Source: Adiantum capillus-veneris (taxonomy: Eukaryota; Streptophyta; Polypodiopsida; Polypodiales; Pteridaceae). From it: DNA of 64,000 bases. The notes beneath the pieces are model-generated. The model did not search any database. It was not told the origin of the DNA and saw only the letters and a list, made by a program, of their open reading frames with translations. The stretch is taken from assembly GCA_014529385.2 (NCBI GenBank), contig CM043958.1, positions 90,541,025 to 90,605,024 on the forward strand, in the 5' to 3' direction. A program made the translations under genes and the position numbers. Shown here one piece after another: positions 1-10,165 of this stretch (its first letter is position 1; the number at the start of each line of letters is the position of its first letter).

Positions 1-1433
1 CTCCCTATGTGGATTTCAGAGCCTCCGAGCCATTTTTTGACTTTTGGAGTGCTTTTCCGCGATGAGATTTCTTGATGTTGGTCTCCATAGCTTCCCTATC
101 CCTTGGGAATCCTTGTCGTATGGTTTTTGTCGACTTTGGCTTCACAGGAGCTCCATTTGGCAATTTGTCGCTCTAGAAGCACCCGTGGTTGCATTTTCAT
201 GTCTTTGATGACTTGTGGTGGTCTACCACCATAGGACTTGGTTGTTGATGGTCTAGGAAAGCCGCTCGTGAAGTTTGGTGGCAAACGGACATGCGGTTTG
301 GCCGCGAGAGCTATTTGACGCTTTGTGTATCTGATGCCGTTTCTGAAGTTTAGTGCCGCTTCGGGTCACATTTTGGTCATGTGGGCTACATAGACTTGTT
401 GAGCATGCCGAGATGCTCCTACCCATGAGTTTTGGTAGCATTTGGGCGCCTTTCTGTCGATCTCCCATTTGGTGGCCTCTTGCGGGAATCTAGGAATTAG
501 GGTTTTTCCCGATGGTTTTCTACTGCCTTTGGGCATCCAAGAGTGGTCTCCTACACTAGGGTAAGCTGCCGATGAAGCTTCATTGATTTGGGTTAGCCGT
601 TAGGTGGTCACTTCTACTTGTAGGTCTCTCCTGCTCGCTTTCTGTGTGAACCCTACGCTAGTTTTCGCGACAAAACGACAAACATGCGCGAAAAGCTCAA
701 GGTGGTGAGCCTACCTCTCATGTCTGGAGCTCGTCGGGTGGTCATGTGCGTCGTAGAAGCTGCTGGAAGTCCTGTTCGCTCTAGGTGGCAAAAGCTCTCT
801 CTCAAAAGTCAATAGTGGAAATGAGCTTAAAATGAAGTGAAAATTTCTTATAATAGGGGTCCCCGAACCACTTTTCATGAAATTTGACATGTGCTCCCAA
901 CTTCTTGCGAGATGCGGTTTAGGCTCAAAAATTTCTTGATTTGGATTCCATTTGCCTAGTTTTCGAGAAATTTGACGTTTCGGCTAAAATCTGGCCAAAA
1001 CACGCTTTCCGCTCCAGTCTCATAATTGCACCCCCATTCTACCATAGGTTGTCCTATAGTCACTGATCATCCCCATATTTTTTTTTTCATTACGATCATT
1101 TTTCACCTGCTTTTTGTATTTTTGAAGTTTTTTTGCCAAAAATTAGTAAAATTAAAAGGAAAATAGCAAATTAAACCCAAAAAATCCCCAAAAATTAGAA
1201 TAAATCAAAAACATCCCCACAAAACCTTTTATACACTCACATGCAATTTTTATGGCTGGATTTCTCCATTTTATCAATATTTTGTACGAAAAATGGCTAT
1301 TTTCAATTATATAAACACACATAGGAGCTTGATTTGGCGTTTGGCCCCATATACTTGTGGATTCATGCTGTATAAGTGCATATGTACTTGGGTTAGTCCA
1401 GAAAATTTCGTAATCAAACAACAACCCTAGCCA
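1..1433. other. No recognisable gene
   Basis: I see no supported coding region here on either strand. Open frames are short and none shows a family motif. The left 800 bases are of mixed composition; from about 1,080 to 1,260 the sequence is A/T rich with runs of T and A. Given the surroundings this is probably an LTR or leader piece of a retrotransposon, but I found no TG...CA ends, primer-binding site or second copy in the window. Confidence 0.5.
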
Positions 1434-2373
1434 CACAAGTTTTATGTGGTTGAGGATGAGAGCACACAACACCCCATGTTGTTGGGACAACCTTGGCAAA
1501 AAGACTATAATGTGCAGATAGATTGGAATGCGAATGCAGTCAAAATTCAGACAGCACACGAACAACAGGTGATATCCTTTGCTCAGCAACCCCGGAAGAA
1601 TCAACTGCCAGCAATGCAATCACTGGACAAAGAACCAAAAGGAAGGGTGCCACTAAAGAACAACATGATACCCAATGCGAACAAACAGGGAACGCCAACC
1701 ATGTTCACTACAAACATAAAACAACACCGACCGCAGTGAAAAGATCAAGGTTACCAACACGAGAACGACAGGTATGGGTGCGGAAGGATATAAATGACAT
1801 GGCAAACAAACCACAATACAACAGAAGAAATCAAAAGGAGAAGACAATTCAATCAAAAACCAAGGGAATAAGACAGATATGGATCCCAAATAAAATGCTC
1901 AGCAACTACTTAAATGCAACTCGCATTTGGATCTCGAAACCGAAGCAATAGGAACTCCCTTCAGTACAAGCAACATCGCACATGAAACCGGCAAACCGAT
2001 CTATGTGGGTGCAAAGCAGCAGCAAAACCATGACAACCGAGGAAGTAGCAACACACCTAGAAAAACCGGCAAAACAAAGCTACATATGGAAAGCCAAAGA
2101 GACAAAGTCTATGGCCAATTCAACCAAGAAAATTCTCTCCAAGGAGATGACTACGGCCATATCGATAGTAGCGGCAAAGCAAGCGACTTTTGCAAGAACG
2201 ACAATCAAACAAAGAGCGGCGGAATTACAACTTTTACTTGCAAAGAAAATCCGCCTACCAAATCAACAACAAACAGGACACCTCAACGGCGAATGCCAAT
2301 AAGCATATTGCTTATACCCTTCTCTTGCACAACATTAATTTTTCCATGCATTGATCGAGTCTGCATCATATAG
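1434..2373 (+). pseudogene. Retropepsin C-terminal half followed by tryptophan-motif tail
   Basis: The frame from 1,434 encodes FYVVEDESTQHPMLLGQPW, matching the end of a retroviral-type aspartic protease, where (I/L)LGxPW marks the last strand-turn of the fold. The active-site half is not on this strand; it occurs on the minus strand at 2,660-2,947. Downstream, three shifting frames encode a polar tail with recurring tryptophan motifs: RQVWVRK near 1,768, RQIWIPNK near 1,873, TRIWISKP near 1,921, RSMWVQ near 1,997 and SYIWKAK near 2,080. Similar W-x-P-K motifs occur in element F at 8.1-9.3 kb. Frameshifts and stops make this a pseudogene. From 2,374 to 2,580 I see nothing recognisable. The likely origin is the 3' end of element A, inverted; an independent insertion is the alternative. 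Confidence 0.6.
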
Positions 2374-2580
2374 GGCCACATTACACGGCCAAGCATTAGC
2401 ACAATTTTTTCAACCCATGCACGACACATACTTCGAGGCGATACCTTGTCGTTCGGGAGGACTCCGGCTAGGAGGGTGGGAGCCATTTCAATGCGGACCC
2501 AATGGTGGAAAAAGCAAAAAAGGGCATGTTTTTCGACTATTTTTAAATATATTGATGTATTTGTATATGCAATATAATCT

Positions 2581-2999
2581 AGCCCAATGATTTCAGCGAA
2601 TGTGATGTACTACTTTCTAGCACTTGTGTAGTAGGATGTAGTTGACCTGTGGGCTTGATCTATTTGTATAATCCGTAAGATATTAGATTTGCTTGAGCTC
2701 CAGAATCAAGTAATGCCGTCGATTCAACTTGATTGCTACCCACTTTGACTGCAATTATTGGCTCCACTGTGTCTTCCTCAAAATTCATTAGTCGAATAGC
2801 ATTTATTCGCAATGGTGATCCACACTGTTGTTGTTGTCGTAGAAGCTGTCTTTTTGCAATGCGTTCTTTTGCTTCTGCTTGAGCTTCTCCTCGTATTCTC
2901 TGTTTTTCCTTCATTCGTTGTTTTTCTTGATGGATTTGTTGAAGCATATTCTGTGTTAGTGGTAAATGATATTTCTTTAATCGACACCCACTAATCTAA
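2581..2999 (-). pseudogene. Retropepsin-like domain fused after the integrase C-terminus
   Basis: The minus-strand frame that carries the end of the integrase (motif ISGCRLKKY) continues without a frame change through a basic, glutamine/glutamate-rich segment of about 35 residues, probably coiled coil, and then into a retropepsin N-terminal half. This half has the hydrophobic strand IIAVKVG, the active site LLDSGAQANLIS (catalytic Asp in DSGA) and a further segment after a TAG near 2,660. The usual gypsy order is protease, RT, RNase H, integrase, so a protease here is unexpected. Two in-frame TAG stops lie close by, one just before ISGCRLKK and one after the active site. The single frame across integrase, coiled coil and protease argues against a random junction. 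A very old in-frame recombination between elements remains possible. Confidence 0.68.
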
Positions 3000-4563
3000 T
3001 TTGGCATTTCTTCTCCTGCTAATGTAGCAAGCTTGACAGCTCCACTTTGTGATAAATCACTAATCACAAAGGGTCCCATCCCTCTCTTTTTAAGTTTCTT
3101 GGCATGTTGTTTCAAGGTATAAACAAGTACATAATCACATGTTTTGAACTCTTTCGTGCGGACATGCTTGTCAAAAAACTCTTTTTGTCTTCTCTTTTTA
3201 GCATAGATAGAAGCTACAACTCATAAGCGAAGTTCATCTAGCTTTTCAAGATCCTATATTCTTGAAGAGAGCTCATGCCCTGTCCATTCTAAGCATTTCG
3301 CTACTCGTAGAGTTGGAATTAAAAACTCTATGGGTAATATAGCATTTAGGCCAAACACCATGTTGTACGGTGTTGTTCCTATTGATGTTTTGTAAGCTAC
3401 CCTGTATGCCCATAGTGTTGAGTGTAATTGCTGATCCCAGTCTGTTCTTGACTCTGATACAATTTTAGTGAGAACCGTGCATAGTGTTTTATTTGTGGCC
3501 TCAACTTGTCCATTTGCCTGTGGATGATATGGAGCAGATTTTCTATGTATGACCATGAATTCCTCTAGCAGATATTCAATGACTTCACTAAGAAATGTGT
3601 TCCTTGATCACTGACAATTTCTATTGGTAAACCGTATCGTACAAAGACATTCTCATACAAAAATTGTGCAGTGGTTCGTGCATCTGCTTTTTGTGTTGCC
3701 TTGGCTTCCGCCCATTTTGTGAGATAGTCCGTTAGCCACAATGATATATAGGGTATGGGTGCGATATGCAGGGAGTGAAATAGGTCCCACAAAATCAATG
3801 CCCCATTTTGCAAATGCCCTTGCTCCCATCATTGGCCGTAGTGGCATCTCATCTCTCTTTATAGGCACCTTGGTGCGTTGACAAGCGTCACAACGCTTTA
3901 CAAACTCTTCAACATCCATATGCAATGTAGGCCACCATATTCTTGCGTTTAAGACAATTTTTGTGGTCTTATTGCCTGAAAAATAGCCTCCACTTATTCC
4001 GCAATGTGCGTGTTTTAGAATCAGCAGGTATTCACGTTCACTTGCACAAATTCTAAGTTGATTGTCCTTTCCTCGCTTATAGAGTTGATTTTCAATTAAA
4101 TTATAGTCACGAGCCTCCAACTCTATAGCCCTTTTCCGTGCTCTTGTTATGTTTTCAGGAAATGTCCTTGTGGCTAAGAAATCAATGATATATTCACTCC
4201 ATGCAGGTGCAATGTTTACCTGAAACAATGTCGTGTGATCCACTGGTCGTTTGGCACTACATATAGTACAATTGTTAACAAAAGCATGTGTGTCAGCGTA
4301 CATAGTTGGCCAATAAACCCCTAATTGCTTCAGTCTTTGGTGTGTTTTCAATGTTGAACAATGAAATGCACATCTTGGACATGTGCTTCTTCAAGATAAC
4401 ATTCAAATTCTTTCGGATTTATACATAATCGTAGAATTTGGTCCGATCCTAGATGATACAGCCGTCCTGCAATCAACTGGAAGTTTTTTTTTTCGAATTG
4501 TTTGTTGTTTGGATCTGTCTTTCTTGTTATCAAACCTACTTCCAAAGGAAAGAATGCTAACAA
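2990..4563 (-). pseudogene. pol: Gypsy integrase with two zinc-binding modules (broken)
   Basis: Three overlapping frames together cover a Ty3/gypsy integrase, which inserts element DNA into the host genome. The first zinc-binding module runs from about 4,420 (EAH...DVH) to the C-x2-C pair near 4,259-4,270 (NNCTICSAK). It is followed by a fragment like the start of a catalytic core (PAWSEYIIDFL). A second module follows, from HAHCGISGGYF near 4,000 to CDAC near 3,881-3,892; its second His is replaced by Tyr. The catalytic core has Asp in KWGIDFVGP (near 3,796), Asp in IVSDQGTHF (near 3,610) and Glu in QANGQVEATNK (near 3,500). The C-terminal domain KLKKRGMGPFVISDL lies at 3,000-3,130. Frameshifts fall near 4,350, 3,730 and 3,560. 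Confidence 0.82.
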
Positions 4564-4630
4564 TTTCCTGAGACCATTTGGGTATCCTTTTCAATATTGA
4601 AAAGATACGCGTCAGGTATGTCATCATCTA

Positions 4631-5983
4631 CTACTTCAAGAGCTTTCCCGTTGTGTATCCTTGAAAGATGATCCCCCGTAATTGAGTTTTACCCTTTTTG
4701 ACCACCACTCTGAAATCAAACTCTAGTAATATAATAAACCAGCATACAATTCTCCCAGTATTGCATGGTTTATCTACCAGACACAAAAGAGCTTGATGAT
4801 CTGTGAAGAACACAAATTTGTTTGCGAGCAAATAATGCCAAAATTTCTTTACAGCATAAATCATTCCTAACCCCTCTCTTTCGGTGGTTGTGTAGTTCTT
4901 TTCAACACTATTTAACTGTCGTCTTGCATAACAAACTGGGAAATCCATTGTTCCGTCTCTAGGTTGAGCCAGAATACTCCCGATTGCATATGCAGAAGCA
5001 TCAATGTGAACATGGAATATCTTTTCCCAATCTTGTGCTTTAAGTACAGGTGCTGATACAAGGTTTTCCTTAAGCTTTTGGAATGAAGTTTCACACTCCT
5101 CAGTCCAGTCAAAACTGACTAACAAACGATACAGAGGTTGTGCAATGACTGTATACATATATATGAATCTTCGATAATATCCGCAGTGTCCCATGAAGGA
5201 TTGCATTTGTTTTGTATTAGTAGGCCTGGGCAGGTCTACTATGACTTTGATTTTATCTAGGTCAGTGGTTATGCCATTTCTTGAGACAATATGTCTTAAG
5301 ATGCGGCCTTGCCTAACCATAAAAACGCACTTTTCCGGGTTAAGACAGATTCGATATGTTCTGCACTCCTCAAATACCTTTTGTAAATGGTCTATATGTT
5401 TCTCACGTAGAAGAGAGTGTACACAAAGATCATCCATGTATATTTCTAAGAATATTCTCAGGTATTCTTTGAACGCATGCGTCATTAAACTTTGAAAGGT
5501 AGTTGGGGCATTAGTTAAGCCGAAAGGCATAACTCTATACGCATATATTCCCCATTCTGTGGCAAACACTGTTTTGTGTTGATCCTCTATTGCAATTGCC
5601 AATTGGTTATACCTTGAAAATCCATCTAGAAAGGAATAAGCCCGTTTCCCGGCCACCCTCTCATGTACATGTTCTGTGATCAACAAGGGATAATTATCCC
5701 TTATGGTGGCTGCATTTGCCTTTTTGAGGTTCACACACACTTGCAGTTTTCCGTTCTTTTTGGGGACAACCACAATGGGTGGCACCCAATCTGTATGCTC
5801 AATTTCATAGATGAATTCATCATCCATCAGCTTGTCAATCTCCTCTTTGATTCGTTTAGCAAATGTGTCATTATATGTATAAGGACACTGATTGCTAGGT
5901 TTGGCATCTGATTTCAAAGGAATTGTATGTTGGCATATCGATGGATCAACTCCTTTGAGGTCTTTGTAGGACCATGCAAACAC
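4631..5983 (-). pseudogene. pol: Gypsy reverse transcriptase and RNase H
   Basis: This open frame of 450 codons encodes RT followed by RNase H. The start is only the first Met of the frame, since the coding region continues upstream (LTQLLKKYKDVFAWSYKDL). RT motifs in order are WVPPIVVVPKKNGKLQVCV, SFLDGFSRYNQ (first catalytic Asp), VMPFGLTNAPTTFQ and IYMDDLCVHS (catalytic YMDD, at 5,430-5,441). The RNase H part has the catalytic set in HIDASAYAIGSIL, TTEREGLGMIYAVKKF and FFTDHQALL, so here the first RNase H looks intact, unlike element D. RT copies element RNA into DNA and RNase H removes the RNA strand. The frame ends before the integrase through a stop or frameshift at about 4,600-4,630, so the polyprotein is interrupted. 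Confidence 0.9.
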
Positions 5984-6655
5984 ATCTTTATACTTCTTGA
6001 GAAGTTGTGTTAGCCGTTCTTCTTCTTCAGGCTCTAAGTCAGTTGCTATATAGACCGGATGAGGCTTCTCACCTGGTTCAACGAGGTCTATTCGTTTTGT
6101 ATTTTCCGGCCCATCATAAGATTCCTAGTTTGTTCTTTCCCTGACTGGTGGTGTCATTATGATTTTTCTATCCTAGATGGTGAATTTCCGATAGTGTGAT
6201 GGTACATTCATGTTTCCGTTTTCTGACTCCTCCTAACCATCACTTTCTCCCTTAGTAGTCCATACCTCTCGTAAAGACCATTTTAGTTCTTGGTATTTCT
6301 TTTTACATTCCAATTTGGTCCACTCTGGGTCTTTTGTTGTGTCTTGTTTTGATTTTTGAGATTTGTTTGATTTTGTTTCTGATTGAGCTTTCCATCCTTG
6401 TCTTATTTCCTCTCGCGTTCTTTCCCTTCGCACTCTCGAGAATCTCCCTGATATTTGGTCTTTTACACAATCCTCTGCTTTGACAAGCATTAAATAGCGA
6501 GTTTTATCTTTTATCTTGGGCATCAGGTTCTCTCTCGCTTTGTTTTCTGCTCGTTTTCTCCTATAGCGTTCCTGGCGTCTAGGGTGCTGATTGGCAAAAT
6601 CATAAAACCTGATATTCTCTGTTTTCTCCCCACGCTCACTTGAGCTGTCCGAACA
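5984..6655 (-). pseudogene. Charged linker between protease and RT
   Basis: Minus-strand frames in this stretch encode a highly charged segment rich in Lys, Arg, Glu and Ser, including KIKDKTRYLMLVKAEDCVKD and YRKFTIQDRKIIMTPP, then lead into the start of RT through LEPEEEERLTQLLKKYKDV. The same arrangement appears in family B at 51.2-51.9 kb, where a complete protease precedes it. That comparison suggests element A once had a protease further upstream, now lost at the junction near 6,715. There are stops near 6,232 and 6,125. No enzymatic motif is visible in the linker itself. Confidence 0.55.
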
Positions 6656-6714
6656 CTCATTATCTGCATTGTTATTTACCTCCAGATGCTCAGAGGAGTT
6701 ATAAAACTCTTTTT

Positions 6715-6874
6715 GGATATTCGATGATGTCCATGAGCTTGTATCTTCACATTACAACATCCATCTTCGTCTTCATCACTTCATCAGCATATTTATTTGG
6801 AATCTTTAGAGAATCTTTGAGGAATCTTTATGGAATCTTTGTGGAAGCGTTGTTGAAAGGTTGACCTTTCAACG
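6715..6874 (-). repeat. Truncated 3' LTR of element F
   Basis: This matches the end of the LTR copy at 15,361-15,523 almost base for base, from GGATATTCGATGATGTCC to CCTTTCAAC. On the minus strand it is the first ~160 bases of the LTR, immediately after a polypurine tract. It stops abruptly at 6,715, where element A begins. The terminal base reads CG rather than TG, a likely point mutation of the usual TG end. Confidence 0.75.
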
Positions 6875-7066
6875 CTCTCCCCCTCCGAAGTCTTGTCGAC
6901 CCCGACAAGACCCTATGTCTGCAGTGGCCTTGACGAGTGCTTCATGTTTTGGTGTTGGTTGAATCTTTTGTTGTTGCAGTTGCTTCTACTAGATGCTTTG
7001 TATGTTGTAGAGTTACCTTTTTCTTGTACATGTAGTGTAGTTGAAGCCATAGCTCTCCCCCTCCGA
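6874..7066 (-). promoter_or_regulatory. Two copies of a polypurine tract motif
   Basis: The 15-mer GCTCTCCCCCTCCGA (plus strand) occurs at 6,874-6,888, directly next to the LTR, and again at 7,052-7,066. On the coding strand it reads as a purine-rich tract, TCGGAGGGGGAGAGC. The LTR-proximal copy is placed like the primer for plus-strand DNA synthesis. The second copy, about 180 bases upstream, could be a duplicated or accessory tract. Confidence 0.6.
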
Positions 7067-8087
7067 TTGGTTGTTGTAGCATGAATAAGTCGAGTGAGGT
7101 TTGTTGTTGTAGCAATTCTTTATCTTGGCAGCTCTGTATTGTTTGTTCTTTGGGTGTCATCTTGCATGTGTACCTGTAAACTTGAAGCCTTTTTTTGAAT
7201 TTTTTATAGGCCGCTCCCCTTTGATTTTCTAGCTTATGAGCATGTAGTTGTTTGGGGATGTCGTTGGTCTGCTTTTCTGTGTTTTTATAAGAAAAATAGT
7301 AAAAATAAAATGTGGCGTATATTACAAAATTAAGGTCTTGGATACCTGGATAGACTAAAGGAAAAAACCCAGTGGGAAAAAAAATTCCTTTAGTCACCAT
7401 TAAATGTGAGGCTATATGTACTTATGTTTGATGTAACCGAGTTTTGTTAAGTTAAAGTACTTATGGCCGTATGGCTACTATTACTGGATATACAGTGGAT
7501 AAGTGTTAGTAGCTTTAAGTCAGAGTCATTGTTGTTGAGCAAATGCTCATGAAACCTGTTACCACTTCGTCGTCGTCATTTTTTTGTGTAAGTGCATGGG
7601 TGGAACACAAATCGTGTCAAATGCAAATTTCCAATGATGGGACATTATATATGCTTGCACAGATAGATGCATGGGAAACAATATGCGGTGCGAGAGGAGT
7701 TTGAATGGGTGCTTCCAGGAGTGAACGTAGCTAGAGAAGCAAAAATATATTTGACTTCAAGAGCTGCCGTTACTCACAAGAAGGGTTTTTGTCGACGAGG
7801 TTTTTTCCACTCTCCTCACTGTGTTCATGTGCGTGAGTGTTTTCCGGACTACTCCGCCACTCCACCATTTAAAATAGTAGACTTTGACTCTTATGCTCGC
7901 CTCTTCCAGCATGAGTGACATGACTTTATGTATGCTCAACTCTCCAGCTTGAGCTTTAATCTAAATATCGAGACTCATAGACCACAAAGAATATTAAGAC
8001 ATGAAGCTTGGGTCTAATGCTTGCTCATTTAGTGGCTCAGCTGTCCGACTCTTGACTCTTATGCCATTATTTTTATGGCGACTCGAC
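7067..8087. other. Internal region of element F with no supported gene
   Basis: Short frames exist, for example one on the minus strand at 6,942-7,400, but they show no family motif, and the stretch at 7,300-7,560 is A/T rich. The segment near 7,360-7,390 (CCCAGTGGGAAAAA on the plus strand) resembles sequence often seen in plant LTR elements, but I cannot assign it. Confidence 0.4.
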
Positions 8088-9257
8088 TTACTCTCGGGAG
8101 CTTTCGACCAAGAATAGGTTTTGAAATTCAAAACTCCCATCCTCGAAGAGAGGATTTGTAAAGGACCATACTAGCAATATTGGTTTCTTTTGCCATACCT
8201 GGGTGACCTTGGTTGTCAAAATTTCTTTTTGTTGTTGTTGGTCCCTTGGTTGAGAAGATTGGCTCACTCCATTCCCCGTAACACTTTGTCTATCATGTCT
8301 TGACATTTCTTGAGAGCTAGAGATGACTTCAATCTTCTTCGGTATGTGTGGTTCTTTTGGCACCCATTTGTATTTGCATCGTGTGATTTGCGTGTCTTTG
8401 CAGATATCCTTTGCCTTGACTGTGACAGATATCCTTTGCCTTGACTGTGACATTGTCCTTGATTTTGCCTTCCGTGAAATTGCGATTATTTTCAAGCTGA
8501 AGTCGTTTGCTTGAAGAATGTTTACCTGGCATCTTTGGTAGCCAGATTCTCCGATTTCCTTGATAGTAACCTTGTGCTTGAAGAATTGTAGATGGCACTT
8601 CCCATGATGTCATTGATGTCGTATTGAGATGTACAAGAGTGCCATTTTTGGGATTATTTATCGATGAAGTCCTATGTTGGTATGAAGGCCAGTTGCATTT
8701 GAAATTTCATGCATCCCTTTGGCGATCCTTGTTGGTTGGTCTCCTTTGGCGATATAAATATGAGCTTTGTTGCTTTTGGTGACGCTTTTTGAAACCTTTA
8801 TCCACCACATAAGCCGAGGTCTGTGGTTTTGGTAACCAAAGTTTCTTTTGACTCTCATAATAGCCTTGCTCTGCTAAGCTATAGTGGGAGGCTATCCATC
8901 CCATGTGTTTACCTTTCATCAATTGGCTAGGCTCATTTATCCATATTGGGTCCTTGACCTTTATTTCTTTAGCTTTAATGTAGACCTTTGAAGACCTTTG
9001 TTGACGGTGATCTCGCAGTGTAGGATATTTCGGTTGAAAACTTTCTTTGGAGTCTACCTTGGGCGTGCAAGCGTATTGACCGTTGATATAGAAGCATTGT
9101 CTTGAACCTGAGTGGGTTGGACTAAAGACTTTGATTGAAGAGGATGCGTGTGTTGGTAGGACATTTGTGTGCTAACTTTAGCTTTTCCTTTGTCAGCAGC
9201 CGATAATCTTGGAGCAGTAGTAGGTTGGATTTCTTGAGAGCTAGTCGTGATGACCAT
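8088..9257 (-). pseudogene. Degenerate ORF with W-x-P-K repeats
   Basis: Minus-strand frames, shifted several times, encode a polar Gln/Ser/Lys-rich protein with a recurring motif. The clearest copies are SLAEQGYYESQKKLWLPK near 8,880-8,820, ILQAQGYYQGNRRIWLPK near 8,600-8,540 and KYKWVPKEPHIPKK near 8,380-8,330. A repeated short segment (KAKDIC) lies between them. The tail of element A at 1,760-2,100 has related tryptophan motifs after its protease. I do not recognise the protein; a nucleic-acid-binding tail of Gag or of a 3' accessory ORF would fit the basic composition, but that is inference. At least four frame changes make it a pseudogene. Confidence 0.5.
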
Positions 9258-9352
9258 TGTTGAAAATTCAGGTTCTTCTTCAACTACCGGTCCCGTCCGA
9301 GCCGGGCCCCAAAGGTCCCCTCCCCGACGCGCCCAGATTCTGGGGCGTCACA

Positions 9353-9366
9353 CTTGGTATCAGAGC
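9353..9366 (+). promoter_or_regulatory. Primer-binding site for initiator-Met tRNA
   Basis: The sequence CTTGGTATCAGAGC follows a CACA-type LTR end. TGGTATCAGAGC is the standard plant retrotransposon primer-binding site, complementary to the 3' end of initiator methionine tRNA. It sets the orientation of this fragment as plus strand. Confidence 0.8.
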
Positions 9367-9507
9367 TCCAGAAACGAGCTCCTGGAAAAGAGCCGAAGAC
9401 CGACGTGCCCGACGCGCACGATCCTCACGACGACTCCAACCGCAATGGCCCGGGTCGTCAAAATCTTGGTGAAGAGAGCTCCAGAAAGCAACCACACGCC
9501 CTCCGCC

Positions 9508-9770
9508 CCGTGACGCGTTCCCTGAACACCGGGCCGTCACCCGTGACCCGCGCCGGCCCCGATCCGAGCCGGGCACCTCCATGAGAAAAAGAAAAGATGC
9601 GAGCCAGACAGGGCTCCCCGTGACGCGTCCAAACACCGGGCCGTCACCCGTGACCCGCGCCGGCCCCGATCCGAGCCGGGCACCTCCAAACACAAAAAAA
9701 AGCAAAGATGTGAGCCAGACAGGGCTCTCCACATGAAGAGAAGGCAGATGCGAGCCAGACAGGGCTCTTT
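9508..9770. repeat. GC-rich tandem repeat, two full units and a partial third
   Basis: A unit of about 111 bases, starting CCGTGACGCGT, running through GCCGTCACCCGTGACCCGCG and CCGATCCGAGCCGGGCACC, and ending GATGCGAGCCAGACAGGGCT, is present twice in a row (about 9,508-9,619 and 9,620-9,731). The last ~28 bases (GCAGATGCGAGCCAGACAGG) occur a third time near 9,743-9,770. The copies differ mainly in the A-rich spacer. Confidence 0.75.
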
Positions 9771-10165
9771 ATAACAAAAACAGGAAATCTCCAAAAACGC
9801 GATGAACCAAGCCAACGATGTTCGTCGCGCCCCGGCCACGTTTTGTGGCCCATGCTGAGCTGAAGATCCAAACGACGTCCAAACAGGGACCAACTCGCAA
9901 GTGCTGCATTGCGACGGAACGCTCTTTCAGATTCGGCTTTCAAGAAGCCTCCGCGCGGGCCAACGCAGCAGGTGGCTCCGCGCACACTGGGTTACCTATT
10001 CGGGGAATGCTCAAGTACGGGGAATTCTACTTGGGTGTTCAAAGCATACTTTTTCAGCCTTCTGCCAAAACCCCAAAAATACACACACTCACTTTATTCT
10101 CAAAAGTACAAAAACAAAGCATGCCTACTTACTTGCATTTGGGAACAGTTTTGATCACTTTGCAC

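Larger units (their letters stand above)
1434..6714 (-). mobile_element. Ty3/gypsy element A, 5'-truncated and rearranged
   Basis: Reading the minus strand from high to low coordinates gives a protease-RT linker (about 6,655-5,984), reverse transcriptase and RNase H (5,983-4,631), integrase (4,563-3,000) and then, unusually, a retropepsin-like domain (2,999-2,581). The other half of that protease lies on the plus strand at 1,434-1,560, so the distal end appears inverted. The 5' part (gag, first protease, 5' LTR) is lost at the junction with element F at about 6,715. The reading frame is broken repeatedly, so the copy is not functional. Family B at 50.7-54.8 kb has a very similar linker and RT, and its protease is in the usual place before RT. 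Confidence 0.8.
9285..10010 (+). mobile_element. GC-rich LTR/leader fragment inserted in element F
   Basis: Composition jumps sharply to C/G-rich sequence unlike the neighbours. The block contains an apparent LTR end (GGGGCGTCACA) followed directly by a primer-binding site complementary to initiator-Met tRNA, and then a leader with tandem repeats. Long open frames on both strands here are most likely a by-product of the high GC content. It interrupts the internal region of element F and is best read as part of another LTR retrotransposon. The right boundary is uncertain. Confidence 0.55.

Noticed and set aside
1152-1619. A 155-codon minus-strand frame
   Set aside because: It overlaps the plus-strand protease remnant, has no motif and looks like A/T-rich chance coding.
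6942-7400. A 152-codon minus-strand frame near the 3' end of element F
   Set aside because: It spans the second polypurine motif and an A/T-rich segment with LTR-like words; composition is biased (Phe/Tyr then Gln/Lys) and there is no recognisable domain.
9353-9366. TGGTATCAGAGC words (also near 55,641 and 61,037) as tRNA gene pieces
   Set aside because: Each lies directly after an LTR end and matches only the tRNA 3' end; no cloverleaf follows. They are primer-binding sites.
9247-9985. Several overlapping open frames of 70-150 codons on both strands
   Set aside because: They lie in a GC-rich repeat where stop codons are rare in all frames, show no motif, and duplicate each other's sequence through the tandem repeat.
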